NCBI GenBank assembly: GCA_037903355.1
Contig: JBAJFE010000011.1
Location: 2,179,001-2,243,000 of the forward strand
Reading direction: 5' to 3'
DNA: 64,000 nucleotides
Origin: Trichuris trichiura
Taxonomy: Eukaryota; Nematoda; Enoplea; Trichinellida; Trichuridae
Under the pieces are notes generated by a model. That model had not been told where the DNA came from, made no database searches, and saw only the letters and a program-made list of their open reading frames with translations. This document shows, in pieces, positions 47,201 to 60,100 of this stretch (positions are counted from its first letter, which is position 1; the number at the start of each line of letters is the position of its first letter). The position numbers and the translations under genes are program-made.

Positions 47201-48693
47201 TTTCCTAAACCGTTCACCACCAAACAGTATATTCTACTGGCCAACAAACCTTCAATTCAGCCAGTAGATGAGCTGCTTTGAAAACGCATTCAAGTTCAAG
47301 CTTGGTGGCAAAAGGGAGCTAAACCCAGCGCCCATTAGTTATTGGTACAATAATGCTAAACGACACCTTTTTGTAATTAGCTATTGCTTGGACAAACGTG
47401 TCCAAGATTTGTTGGGAAGAAAGACGATGGCTCAAATATTTAGTATTCACTGATCCGCCTTGCGGTCGCCATGGCATGTCGTTGGCGCGCTTAAAGTCTC
47501 CCTCAGAGAAGGTGTTGACTCGGACTAATGACGTAGTCATGGACGCGTGACCGAACGCGACCACAGTTGCCGCGCAGGCGTAGCCTTCTAGGGCAGCTGG
47601 AAGTCGAATAATTAGGCACAGTAAGCAAAAATCCTAAACGACCGATTCAGACCAGCTAGCCAAAGATAGTCATCAGTAGCTTTCAGTTGTTCTATTGCAC
47701 CGTCGTATTCTTGCATAGCTAATGGGGCAAGTCCAGTCATCAACGTATAGTCTCCGATTTGTTTCTTCCACCTACCGACGCATCGCTTTTTAAGTGTCCT
47801 ACAAAGGTTTGCAATTTATGACGCCTAAAGTACCTGACGAGGATGGTTTTTTTCAGCACTAACTGAAAAAAAAACAATAGTCGAACTAGCATGAGAAAAC
47901 ATTTGTTTATTTGTACTTTTATGTTTATGATATAAACTGGATAACCAACAACTTCCGTTTTCCAGCTTCAAATCGGTTGGTTTTCGTTAAAATTTTCGAA
48001 TACGGGAAATGCATGCGGGAAATTTAAAATCCAATGATTGTTCGCTTACCTTTTGCTGGCATCAAGCACGATTGTGTATTTCTCTTCGCCGGGCACCTTG
48101 GGGAACGGGGGATTTTCCATTTTTAAGTAAGGTACGCCCAAACGCCTGCTTTCAAGCACCCAGAAAAGAGATTTTACAAAGTCTTTTACATCGTTTTCCA
48201 AGCCAGCGTAGCCGCTAAGGGCGCAGTAATAAAGGCAATATTCTTCGGAGGATCGCGCCAACGAGGGGCTGTGGTCAAAAAGCGCCAACCGAGAATCGAG
48301 CAGCGACATTTCAAAAGGAAGACGCGCCTCTTTAAAGCAAGCTATCCACCTATCCTCACCAACAGTGGTTGAGCCGTTTGAAGCGAACGCAACGCCAATA
48401 AAACCCAGTATTTTGCGATGACATTGTAATTCTCCCCAGGCTGGTCTGCATCTCTTCGGATGAATGATGAAACGGGGGCGTAACAAACGAGGGGGATTTT
48501 CCGACACGCTTATACAGCCCATCGATCGTAACCTGTCTAGAATCCTGTTGAAGTTAATCCGACTGTAATCAGTTTGACTGTCGGCGCCAAAGGCTAATAG
48601 TTTAACCAGAACTACTATGGAAGCATTTTCCGTAGGCTGCGGCCATTGGTGGTCCGTAAAAGTACTGCAACAGTTGCAAAGGTTTTTAATCAC
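44236..48693 (-). CDS. trappc9: TRAPPC9 (NIBP/Trs120) homologue, TRAPP II tethering subunit, 19 exons
   Basis: Subunit of the TRAPP II complex that tethers vesicles at the Golgi and helps activate Rab GTPases. Exons (minus): 48693-48050, 47858-47834, 47785-47653, 47596-47367, 47318-47250, 47196-47110, 47049-46748, 46689-46510, 46453-46341, 46290-46208, 46154-46031, 46003-45796, 45741-45653, 45597-45258, 45205-45095, 45043-44799, 44730-44626, 44574-44456, 44406-44236; 1125 aa (human 1148). Family matches: WGELQCHRKILGF and DFVKSLFWVLESRRLG in exon 1, RCVGRWKKQIGDY in exon 3, AALEGYACAA in exon 4, YYGWPGVQVNILHEIHVAA in exon 7, NNVFIYSPF in exon 9, HLAMDLYNATNDD in exon 15. All introns are short. 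Intron 11 is problematic: the best alignment needs an intron of only 27 bases; a 54-base alternative (exon starting 45976) drops nine residues. The first ATG and the last exon are less certain. Confidence 0.92.
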
Positions 48694-50292
48694 GTCTTAT
48701 TTTCACGAAGTGTAACCTCATTCCACCTCCATCCGCTGCCATGAAAAATGTTCGAGTGCAGTTGCGTAGAAAAGGCTGCTTCAACCTTTTTGTTCCTTGC
48801 GAAGCGTACGCAAAATAAACTAAGTATCACGCGTAATTCAGCTGATCATTAAGTTATAAGTAAATCAGTTGCCTGAGGGGAGGAGGTCAGCGCAGCTCAG
48901 TACTACTTGCCAGTCAATATAAAGCAGCGAAAAGATAAAATGGAAACGATAAACGTCGCATTTAAGCAACCGTTGTTTCGTCTATGAATGCATTACAAAT
49001 TTCTGCCATTTACGCGAATCCGTTTCCTATTTCTCAGCTGTTTTTAGGCCGTATGTAAATTTACACATCCAGAGAAAGGGTAAAGTTTTTTGTGTGACAC
49101 CGTCTATATTGTGATGTTGGAGGCGAGTTGAAACGTTAGCTAAGAATACGAATTATCTGGGGTTCAAATGGCAGTGCCGAATTCCAAAATACGATAGCGG
49201 GCAACTAAATAAAGTCAATAGGTGGGTCGCCCACGTTTAGTCAATCGCACTTGTCGTAATTGGCTTCCTCTTTCAGACGTTTGCTCTAGCTGCTGATTGT
49301 TTTTTTGAGCCATATTATAGAACGCCAACGCAGCCCAGTAGGGAAACAGAGAACGGAAGCCACAATATTGTTTGCTTAAGGGCCAACTCTGAGAGATTGC
49401 GCAACTATCAGTCGCTGAGGTTCTCACAGTTGACGCTTATGCAAATTATTTTGCTTTTTCTAAGTCGATCTGGGCATTCCATAAGTATTCACATCTTGAA
49501 AACAACAATGGAGAGGTGTTTAGTTATAGCTAATGCTGTCGCTTTGTGAGAATGTGCGATGGCATTTCAAGTAATTGCGCATGACGCATAATGTCGCCTC
49601 ACTACGATTATTTGAACTGTTCTCTTTCATTGAAATACCATTACTCGTCATTGCCTTTTAGTCTGACAGCCTAATTCTTATGCTATCCTTTGTGAAAATG
49701 ACGGGATGTTAGTTCGCCGGTACCGGTTTACTGCTTAAAAAAGCTTTTGTGAGTAGCGGCTAATGTCGAGCCATTGTAGGCCTTGTCTTTTGTATTGCAG
49801 TTTGCTAGAGCTCAACGCAATGGACTTTACAAGTAGATGGTGTATTATAACTACGTTTGCAATTGTAAGTGAACGCAGTTTCTGAAGAGTTTATTATCAA
49901 CTTTGAAAATTGCGTACTCTCTTTAATGGGGCATATCTTTCTTCGCTATTCACATTTCCTGTCAGACATTTCGTGTAAAAGCGTTCCGTATGCGTATGTA
50001 AAGACCCTGCTACATTTCAAGCGTTTGCTATCCTTCTGGGCTTTGCAAGCTTTGCCTTTCTTTGCCAGAGCCTCCTGAAATGTGATTGTTAGTCGTTTAG
50101 CAAAACATTGCTTGCATATATTTATTTAGCGGTTTTAAATGGTTATTTTCCCTGATGAGGCTTGTTGGCAAATACTTCAGCGAAATAAATTGAAAGCATG
50201 CATGAGTCAGAATTCAATTTTCGTTTGACCTTTATGTATTAACATAGTTGACCCGAAGGAACTGTAATTCCTTTCGTGAAAGCCATTTTGGC
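48694..50292. other. Intergenic, one weak coding candidate
   Basis: A minus-strand frame ending at 49215 has a protein-like stretch (LFPYWAALAFYNMAQKNNQQ, then RLTKRGRPTY) and an acceptor-like tctctcag just upstream, so it may be a terminal exon of a small membrane protein. No continuation was found. Nothing else could be supported. Confidence 0.25.
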
Positions 50293-50671
50293 TTAATTCG
50301 TTGAACTGGCTGGAGCAAGCAATTTGCCGTTCTGCTAAGTAATATTGAGCAATTTTAGAGTTTCACAAACTCACAGCTTTTGTACAGGTTGACTCTGCCA
50401 TGACATAGGTTATTCTATATGTCTTCAATTGTCCTTCTTTTTTCTTGTACGCGGACTTGATACGATCCAGTACATAGTGTTTGGTTTCCTCACCGTACGT
50501 GTTTAATCGGCGAATTGCATCTCGTACTATTTTTTTAGCTTTCCAGCTTTTTTTCCACATAGGTTTAAACTCTGGCTCCTCAGAGCGCCAAAATTTCCAA
50601 CGGCTGAAGACTGATGCTTTCGTATCGACAGATAATAGGACAGTTAGAAGAGCTACTAGCAAAATGGACAT
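50293..50671 (-). CDS. Secreted cystatin-like protein, inhibitory loop lost
   Basis: Cystatin fold, a family of cysteine-protease inhibitors. Exon 1 is 50671-50375 (99 codons) ending at ACAAAAGCT/gtgagt; a likely exon 2 is 50334-50293 (ending NGKLLAPASSTN), giving 112 aa. Seen: signal peptide (MSILLVALLTVLLSVDTKAS), a helix (AKKIVRDAIRRLNTYG), then HYVLDRIKSAYKKKEG and YRITYVMAESTCTK, which align with the cystatin core YxL..I..AxxQVVAG and the strand ending in TTCTK. The usual QVVAG inhibitory loop reads KKKEG, so papain-type inhibition in the usual way is unlikely. Forms a tandem pair with the next gene. Exon 2 is the uncertain part. Confidence 0.65.
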
Positions 50672-50826
50672 CGTTAAAGATAACCACCTTATTCGGCGGC
50701 TGATCTTGGCCTCCTCTGGTCATTGCTGGGTAGCATTTCATTTAACGTAACCGTGTTGATCCATTTACATGTTGGCAAACGTTCAGCACTGTTGAAAGAG
50801 TAAACGACGTTTTGATGACGTAAGCA

Positions 50827-51196
50827 TTACATTCGTGTTTGAACGCAGCTTTTTCGTAACAAAATTTTTGACTGTTGCAGCGGCAGGCAAGCTTAAAAAA
50901 CTCACCTCTTTTGTACAATCAACAACGAAGTATTTGACGAGATAGCTCTTAGTGTAGCCCGTTTTTTTCTTGTGCGCTGACGTGATTTCCTCTAGTACGT
51001 AGTAATGATCACCATCCATGTTCGTCTTCGATATTGAATCTTGGACCATTTTTTTAATTTTAGCACTTATCTGCGTCGAGTGAAAATTGTCTCCCGTATC
51101 GCATTTCGCGCATGGAAACCCTATTGAGCACAATGAAACTAGGAGCAAAACCATTGAAATGGCGAAGTTGATATTGCGGTGACGATACGATTCCAT
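50827..51196 (-). CDS. Second secreted cystatin-like protein, tandem paralogue
   Basis: Exon 1 is 51196-50906 (97 codons) from MESYRHRNINFAISMVLLLV, with a signal-type hydrophobic run, to the donor AAAGAG/gtgagt. A likely exon 2 is 50871-50827 (SKILLRKSCVQTRM), giving 111 aa. The core HYYVLEEITSAHKKKTGYTK and YLVKYFVVDCTKE parallels the neighbour position by position, and the splice site falls at the same place. Here the QVVAG loop reads KKKTG. The frame is open upstream to 51376, but the signal peptide fixes the start. Same strand and about 235 bases from the neighbour, so a tandem duplication. Confidence 0.68.
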
Positions 51197-54100
51197 GTGT
51201 TCAAAGGTTTTTAAGACGAATGTTTTTTCACGGTCGCATATATAGATAGCAACTTCGCGTGACAACACGTTCCGCAGATGGGTCAACAGTTGTTCGGTAA
51301 TTTTTCTGTTAACAAAACCGCCATTTTGGTGACAATTCTCTATTTCCACGTCTCGCTTAATTTTCGGAAGCTCCAAAAGCAGGCGTGAAACCTCAATTTT
51401 TCCTGGTGTTTATTTCTCATCGTTGGTCGCATCCCGATTACTAGTTTCTTACACGTCGCATTACCATTTATAAAAAATAAACTGAGGCGCGCAGGCTTAT
51501 TTAAAATAGTAAGCAATTAGCATAGCGCCTGTAAACTAAGCTTTTCCGTTAAGAACACTCACCTGTAAATTCCACGTACGGTTGATCCATAGGCAAAAGT
51601 TTTTAAACTTAGGTGGAGCTATCGAGTATCAACTTCTACTCGTCGTCAGCGGTAAAGTTTGAAGTCAAATCTGGTCGATGAAGACGATCAGAGCTTTCGC
51701 ATTCTTTTTATGCAACCTTACGTCATTGACCTTTTTGATGCTACCAGCCGTACTGCTGTTCAGTTTTTAGCATTTCTTTGTTTTAGCCGAATAGCAGCAC
51801 GAAATGTTTTTCTGCACTTAATTCCGCCTGTGAATACGGTTCGCCGCATTGCTAATGTGATATTGCACAGATGAAGGAAATAGGAGCAGTTAATGAATTG
51901 AAAAAGTTTTCCGCTAGTGAACTCCTACAATTGTGGAGGGTGAATGAGCAAACAAAGTTCAGCACTGCTGCGTTGTATTACTACGTGAGCAGAGCGATCC
52001 TTTTTTAGGTTTCGTAGTCGCAATCGATTTGTCAAATTAATGCAGCTTTGAAAAGTGACAATCATTATTTTGTTATGTGGTATTTACATGACCGTTTCTC
52101 CTAACGAATTACTTCACTTTTTAGATGCTGACATGCTATACTTTTCGAGAGAAGGCTTCCACGACGACCAACATAGTCCGACGTAACACCAACAGGTAAC
52201 AATGCGTTCTGTAAAGCAGTCTGTGGTGCGCGGAAAAATGAAAAGAAATTCCGGAGCGAAACTTTATAATAATCAATAACGCAAAGAGCAAATGTCTAAT
52301 TGCTGCTCGAAGCGAGATCTTAGCTTTTGATATTAATCTTCTCCGTTAATTAGTCATTATTAGACTAGCGCTTTCTGCGCGCCTGCGTTCTTAAACAATT
52401 TGCATGCTTCCTTTCCCTTCTTAATTGTTCGCTGGAATGCTGAACTGCCAATGAGGACATGTAAATTAAAATTTTAACTTTGGTAAAATTAAGTTAGCCT
52501 TTAGCTGTTCTTATGCGTTGTCTGTCCAGATAAAGCTATGGGTAGCCTTCGTCGCTTATAGCACTTAGAAGTCAATGGGTTTCGTGGAAAAAGCGCACTC
52601 TAATGAGACGGGAGGCTAATATTCATAATTGTCTGTTACAATCTCGCTAACAAGGTTGACATAGTTCGCTTGGAATTTCTAATGAACACACTGCATGGCA
52701 TTGACGACGTCATCATTGTTTGCAGTGCGCACGTTTTGCTACGTTCCTTTAATTTATTCAGGCCTAGTGATAAGCTGACTGTAGTTTTTGCTTATTTTAA
52801 TTAATTATTCAAGAAGTTCAAGGAAGATTATACGTTAATCGGCGCGACAGGATGTTTGCGCGTAATTGGATTTCCCGAGAGAGGAAGACACAATTTTTTC
52901 TAATCCGCTTGCGAAAAAAGAACATCTCCCTGTACATGGTTGCCAATTTGAATAAACAAACAGCTCAGCTAAGCGAAGGTTGCTACTGCGATTTTGAATG
53001 GATGCAATAATGTTTGCGTAATTAGCAGAAAAGTCTGACTGCGGCTGCCCATAATTTCTATTTTCCTTTTCGCCATTGCAAAATACTGCATTCCCCCGCC
53101 ACAATAGGTTCAAGCTATTTTCTGTCAATTTCTTTTTCTGTTAGTTTACGTGATGGTATGGATAATTTTCGCTACAATACGCGTTTTTGAACTGCGCTTG
53201 CTTAACCATAAGCTACTGTCAAGCTGGCTGATGAGCCGGATACTTGGCATCCTGCTCATAGTTCATTATGTACTAATATTATTGTGATTCAGCTCACCGT
53301 CATTGCCTCATCCACAGCTCAGATTATGACTATTTTTCTGAAAGGTTAAAATTTCGATCTGTTCGAGGTTTTGGCCTGTTCAGAATATTAACCTACTCAG
53401 GCACTTCATATTTCATGATTTCAGACATTCACTCTCTGCATTTTTGATCTTCTTTTTAAGAGTATTTAAATTTGTTGTGCAAATACGTCCCACTTTACGA
53501 AAAAGTTCATTATGTACTTATTTTTGCTTTACTCAGAACAGAGGTCGGTAGTGCACTTAAATTATCTTACTACCAAGGAAAAATCAATCCGTCAATTAAA
53601 TTAGCTAAAGCAGAAAGCGGTAGAGGTTGGTGATGTAACTTTCGGCAAGTGAATTTTAGTGATAATAGTTGGTGGATCCGTCCTGTTTTGAGGCTAGGTC
53701 AACTTTGCAATGTAAAGCTTACTGTAAAGAGTGCTTCAACAGATACGGGAGCTGCTGAAGAACTGAAGAAAGTGATCATTGTAGGCGGGTATTCTTACAA
53801 GCAGATGTTTCAGTGTGGATCAGTTATTTCGGTAGAAGAAGAGCAGCCTAAGGGCATAACGCATTGATGTTGCCGTACGCAAACTGGTGTGAACATCCAA
53901 AAACGTCTAAGGGCGTTGATAAGAAAATCCTGTTGTATCCCGAAAGCGGTTAGGAAAATTGAGGTGACCATATACATAAAGCAGAGCTCATTAGTACCTG
54001 GACAAACATTAATTCAACAAAATGTTGCATCATACAGAATTCAGCTGATACCTAACAATGACCACGACTTTAAACTCAATATTTATTTTGTATTATATTA

Positions 54101-57100
54101 GCTTGATTTATTTCATTCTTTATCAAACTACGGGAGTATGATATGCAACTTGGCGACTGAATTGGTCCTCTAATGAGCTCTTTCGCTTTGTCAAATTTTT
54201 TCAGAAAATTAATTTACTTTACTCGCTTTCGTTTTTAGCTGCAGATGAAAAAAATAGGTAAATAAGAAGTGGAAGTGCATCATCATCGGCAAGCGCGGGA
54301 CAAAAGGCAACGACCGAACTGAGATGATTTGCTCATGTTCATAACAGGCCGTTTAAATGACCAGACTTTTGATTGAGAACGTTGTGCGGACGACAGCGTA
54401 TGCAATGCTGTTCAAGTTGAAATAATGCACCTTCACCTGTCACTTGCAGGTAAGTGCCAGTAGTTTATTTCGCGTAATTTTAAACAACCTAAAGCCTCCT
54501 TCCTTCGTAATGATCTATGCGCGCTTGTAGCGAGTTGATCAAGTAAGGTTAAAGGCGCTTGAAAAGTATCCTATGCAGCAAGTGTTTTCCTGTTTTGCAC
54601 AAATTTATTCCTCTTAACTGAAGCACTTTCTATTTAATAAGTTTTACCAAAAGAAGTTTACGCTTTTAACTGGCTTTTGTGAAAGTGCAATTGAAAGAAA
54701 TACGTTTCAAGAACTTAATTTCGTCATTCCAATCAGTTTTCTTCTTATAAATTGTTTGTAGGAGAAATTGCAGTGTAGGAAGTGGGCTTCATCAGTAGCT
54801 TTTCGTGCATTGGTTTTAGCAACTTCAAAATTTGTCAAAATTGTTGCTGCGCAATGCTGATACAGTGTTGGCCGTTTCTGTTTTGCCAACCAACCCATCA
54901 TTTTTGTTTTACTGCGCTCGCGAGTCGCCAAAACCAACAGCCTGCTAATAGCAGTATTTATTTCTTCAGAATGCAACCCATTTTTTTTGTCGTCATGGGA
55001 ATGCAGTTAAATTTTTAAAAGGACTATATAGTTAATTGTACTGTTTTGGGCGAATTCAAAGCGCATCTGCTATCTTCAATTAAATAAACCAGCGTTCCAC
55101 TTTTCCACAGTTTTCAAAAAACTTTCATGAATAGCAAAAATGTGAGCTTGATGAGTTGGTAATGCTAACGTCAAGCCAGCTTTGCTCTTCTGCCTTACCT
55201 TTGAAGTCTTTGTTTCTTTCACTTCTGTTTTTATCAATTATCTCGATCGTATTGTTGTAGTAACTATTAATTATTTCGATTTGCTTATGCGGAAAACAAA
55301 TTCAAAGTTATTCTTGGGCAACGTCGACTCAGGCACTCGGCTTCCTCTTTTCTCTTCAGCTTTCGCGTTGACGCGCTACGTTACGCGTAGGCGGCCTCGG
55401 TAGAAATCCCAAAGCTCTTAGATGAACACAGAATATAAGCATTGTCCTTTCAAAACGTTTTAGGTACTTTCATTGAATCCCGCTTTGAGATCAGCATTGA
55501 ACTCGGGAAACGGTATTTAATCGATACAATCGATTCTCTTCCTTACAGTTTGTGAAGCATGGGTTTGGTTTAGATTATGCGTTCAGAAGCGTTTTCTAGC
55601 GCTCTTCAAAAGTTCAAGGTTCCAGATGACTCGAGCACCGATGGTTCATCGTGCTTTTTCGACGCAACTGTTTACTTTGACGTCAATTGCGCGTTTGACC
55701 GTAATGCGCTTGGTTATCAATGTGGGTTTAGCTTAGGCTTAGGCTTCAATTCGAAGGTTGAACTTTTGCTTGAAGACTCGGTTATGAATAAGAGAACGCA
55801 GTGAAACACCGAAGTAATGCGGTATACCCAGTTGTCGGCGCAACAAATTGGCAATGGCTGATCGCGATGTAGCCCCAGGCGGCTGCCGCTTTGTTGGCTT
55901 GGCTTAATTCGTAGATTTAACAGTTCCTTCCTTTGGGGCTGAGCTCCATAAATTGCGTCTGTTGCGACATCACAAGCGTGTTTTGTTCCTTGGTCGTTCA
56001 CGCAATTTTGAGCTGTTTATTTTGAACGATTGCTATTGAATCGTAAAGAACATTTGTGCTCTCTGCCGGCTGACCGTTCCCGTCAGCAAGTAACTATGCC
56101 AAAGGGTTTAATAAATGGTCCTCTAACTGATGAAATGATTTCAAGCACTGTATTGGCCTAAGGACCACCACGTGCAATATCGAATGATTGGTGTCGACTA
56201 CCGCGTTTGTAACGTGAACCACTGTTGCTTCAGCGCTTTTGAATTTTTCCCACTCGAATTGTTCAGCTTTAGGGCTGCTACTTTTTTGGCTTCTTGCTCA
56301 GCAGCTCAGCTATTGCTCCGTCGCTGAAAGCTACAGCTCAAATAGAAAGGTAAGAAAAGTATCTGCAAGTTGAATTTTCCGTCATACTGATTATTGTCAG
56401 CCAGTGTTCCGTTTTGAACATTTTCATGCGACTTGTTTGCATTAGTATATAGGGTCTTATGAGCAGTTCAAGCTTATTTGAAGCTATAAAATAGAGTAAG
56501 GCAGGGTCTAGCAACAGAATTAAGCAGTTCGTCAGCAAGCCTGTCCCTTGTGTAGATGGTCGTCCCAATTCGCAGGTGAAGTATGTTTGCCGGCAAATTA
56601 AATTTTTCCGCGTACACACATATAGTCATTCATCTAAGTGAGCGGATCGACTCGGCAATTCCCTTTTAAAAGAATCGATCAGTGCAGCTGGCGCATGAGC
56701 TTAGAAGAGATTTGTCATCGCCTCTCGCCAGCATCAGTTTATTCCGACAGCGCTTCTGTATTCCCGTTTGTCCGTGCAGATTCAAATTTGCCGATTTCTT
56801 TTCAACTCGCCTTTGACATGTCTGTCAAAACATTTCACGGCAATTATGAATCGGTGACGCAGTAAAAGCGGGAATTGAATACAAAGCCGAACTTGGCAGA
56901 GGGTCATTTGCAACAAACAGTAGCGAGATATTGGTGAACCAAGCTTGGAATTCGTTCGGGTGAGCATTCTTATTTCATGCATTCTCTGTACCATCACTTG
57001 GCGTGATAGTTAAGCCTTTTTAAGTTGTTAATACCGATTTGGACTACCGTTGCTCCTTTGTTCTTTTTCTCGTAATTAACAAGTGATAAAAGGTTAGTTG

Positions 57101-60100
57101 CTTTAACGCGACAGAAAATTGGTAATGGCACGTAATGTTTTGCCATATAAGCTAGACATGCTGATACTGTATAATGCGTTCAGAATTTTCTCCTTTATAC
57201 ATTTTGTCATCTATTAACGGCATAAAAGTTCGGAAATAGCTTGGCTGCTTTCAAGTGTACATTAGTCCGCAATTGCGGGTAAGGCCACTGGTAATAACCA
57301 TGATAGACGCCACGGTCGTTCTCGAAGAGTCATAGTGCGTTCCCACCCTTTTTTGAAAATAAATACACTCTTATCGTAAAGCTTATTTACGGTGCATCCC
57401 GTAAAACAAATAGGGAACGTATCAGAGCATTTCCGTTCCTTTCCGAACCGGTCTTCAGAGGAGAAAATGGCATGGACGAATGTGCTAGTGATTTGGCTGT
57501 CCTTATTATGCTTTGGACTTTCAAGTTCTCTTTAATGCTTCTGTCTTAGTTTTTTGTTAATGTTGGAGCTTTATGGAATGTCTGTTTTGTGGTATAACAC
57601 TGTACATTTTATTTTTCATCCGTCTTCTGCTTCCGTGAACAAATTCCATCCATTTATGCTCCACTTCCATAAAAATATACTCCTAGTGAAAGAATTAATT
57701 ATTGCGGTCAACGAGACAGTTTCGTCGCTTTTCCAAGATATGCTAAGGCGACTGCTATTTATTGCACTTCCTGCGGAGAGTCCGTTATTCGGTACTTTGT
57801 AGTTGAAGTAGCTCGTAAACATGTCACCGACGATGTAATCGTTAGTGTCAGTTTCTCCATCAGTGCGTAAACGTGACAATGCGGATGTCACAGTCCCTAT
57901 TGATATTTACGAGGCCACTAAGTGACATGCGGTATATTGAGAAGTAATGGCAGAATGAGCAGACAAGTTGACATGTAGTTTGACTTCAAGCAAGCCGACA
58001 ACGCCAAGTTTTTTAAGAAAAAACAAATGAAAATAATAATTAATAGTTTAGTTATATGGGTTTTGTTTTTCCACTTTAACGGGATTCGTACAGCGTTGAC
58101 TAAAATGCCGCTTGTCAGGAGGCTGACAGATATTGGAGAGAAATGATTCAATTCACTTTATTGTGGGAAACGTTGGCTGATAACGCAAAAGCGTAATTAC
58201 TGTGGCTTAGAAAGATGATATAAACTAAGGCGCATTAGCCCACTGAGAGCTGTTGACTTTTACGGATTTAAAAAAAATATATTACGATTTCCACGAACGG
58301 TGATCCGCTGAACATAGTACGCGGCATTTTTCGCAATGTTGCGTAGTGGTCGGTTAGTCAAGAAGCGTTTCTTGTTCGTAATCAATGGTAACAAGATGAT
58401 ATTATCCAGTTGTCGTATGGAAACTGCCATTTCAGTTCCTCCCGCTTTGGCTGTAATCTGTTGTATCAACGCTTTCTCAGATATTGAATTCGCGCTAATC
58501 ATCCGACTTGTTTATCGAGTAAGACTAAAAGGTCTCTCAGCTATGACAAGTTTGGTATTTTTCCCATACAAGCTTCGGGAATTAAGAGCGCAGTGATCGG
58601 ACGGATGGCTGTTCGCTGCTTGTTTCAGAAGCAATTAATACATCAGATAGAATGTAAGAAGCTGCAATGTCTCCTATTAACATTGCATTAAGAGAGATTT
58701 CAATTGGACAGCATTAACTTCCCAGATACATTTTCTTGCCGAATTGCACCGTTCGTAGCGCTCAAGTAAATGGTAATGGCTTGGTAAAATTGTCAAATAT
58801 GCTATAGTTTATGTTGCTGGATGAAGCTTGTAAGCTTGTAATAATTTTTATTTCATTCGCATTGTCAACAAGCAAAGGTCATTCGTCACTCAACGTCCAG
58901 CTGCCATCTTCCTTTCATTGTTTTGTCGACGCGCTTCAGTTCCATTGACTTGAGAAAATTCGATTTGTTTTTTAAACTTGTGTACCATACGGTCGTCAGT
59001 CGTTTGACGTTTTCTTACGAGATGGAACTCTTCGCATCCTTCATAAAGTTCAAATCTTCTTTCCTCCTTTCTCCGAGAATTGTCGACTGTGTTCGCGGCT
59101 TTGTATCTCGAGTCGTTGAGAAAAGGGTAACCGATATTTTCAAATAATTTGGCGGAGGCGTCCAGTGTTCCTTAAGTATAATACTTTTAATTATTACCTT
59201 GTAGGGATGATAAACGTCCGTAGAATAAACTCCAAAAATTAACGCGTATATTTGTAATTATTCAGTATCTGTAGAGGTGGTTGATTTTTCCGCGATTCGA
59301 TTACGTCATATTGATGGTTTCTCAACTTTCTACGCCCTCATGTCGGCTCCTCTCCAGTTTACGTTTCTAGGAGAACTCCCACCTCATCATCCGTTCCATT
59401 GTACAAAGGAATGTCCTTTAGTGCACCCCTCTTTGTACAATATCTGTAATGTCATATTTCTTTCACTTGCGCCCAAGGTGGACATCGCACTGAATGTGCA
59501 ACATGGCTTAATTATTTATTGCTGTTAGGGATATAAGGCCTTGGTCATATCCTAGTTGCATCGTGACTCTTGCTTCTCCTGTGTTACAGTATGAGATAAG
59601 AATTGTAACTTAAGGTGGCATGTGTAATTGTTCATTTTAGCAACGCATTGTTGAGATACGTAATCTCATCATTGCGGCCTTTTTTTTCAGAAGTGTCGCC
59701 TAGGAAGATCGTCGGAGCATGGACTAACGTTCAACACATTGAGGTTCTTTTCCAGATTGACATATTCAATTGATCACTTAAAGAATACAGGCAGAGGGTT
59801 TAATAATCCTTCCTTTTAATGCTTCTCTTTGGCACAGCTCATCGATCGACCTGGAAAGTGCCTTTGTGAAAAAAAGCTGCTGAATATGCCTCCCTTTCGT
59901 GTATCGCTGTGCTTTAAGCCCCCGCTGGCAGGATAATTAATGAAACTACTTTGCTAAGCATTCCTTTTCCACAGACTCATTTGCATTATGTCAGTACCGT
60001 ACTTGACGAGTACGAAGAGGACCTTTTCGCAATTGTTAAAACGAAGTATGTATCTTTATTATTAATGCTGCTACATTAAACGCAAGCACCGATAGCGTTA

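Noticed and set aside
55728..55748. Interstitial telomere repeat (TTAGGC twice; another pair of inverse units near 43143-43155)
   Set aside because: Only two units at each place, which can occur by chance in this length of DNA.
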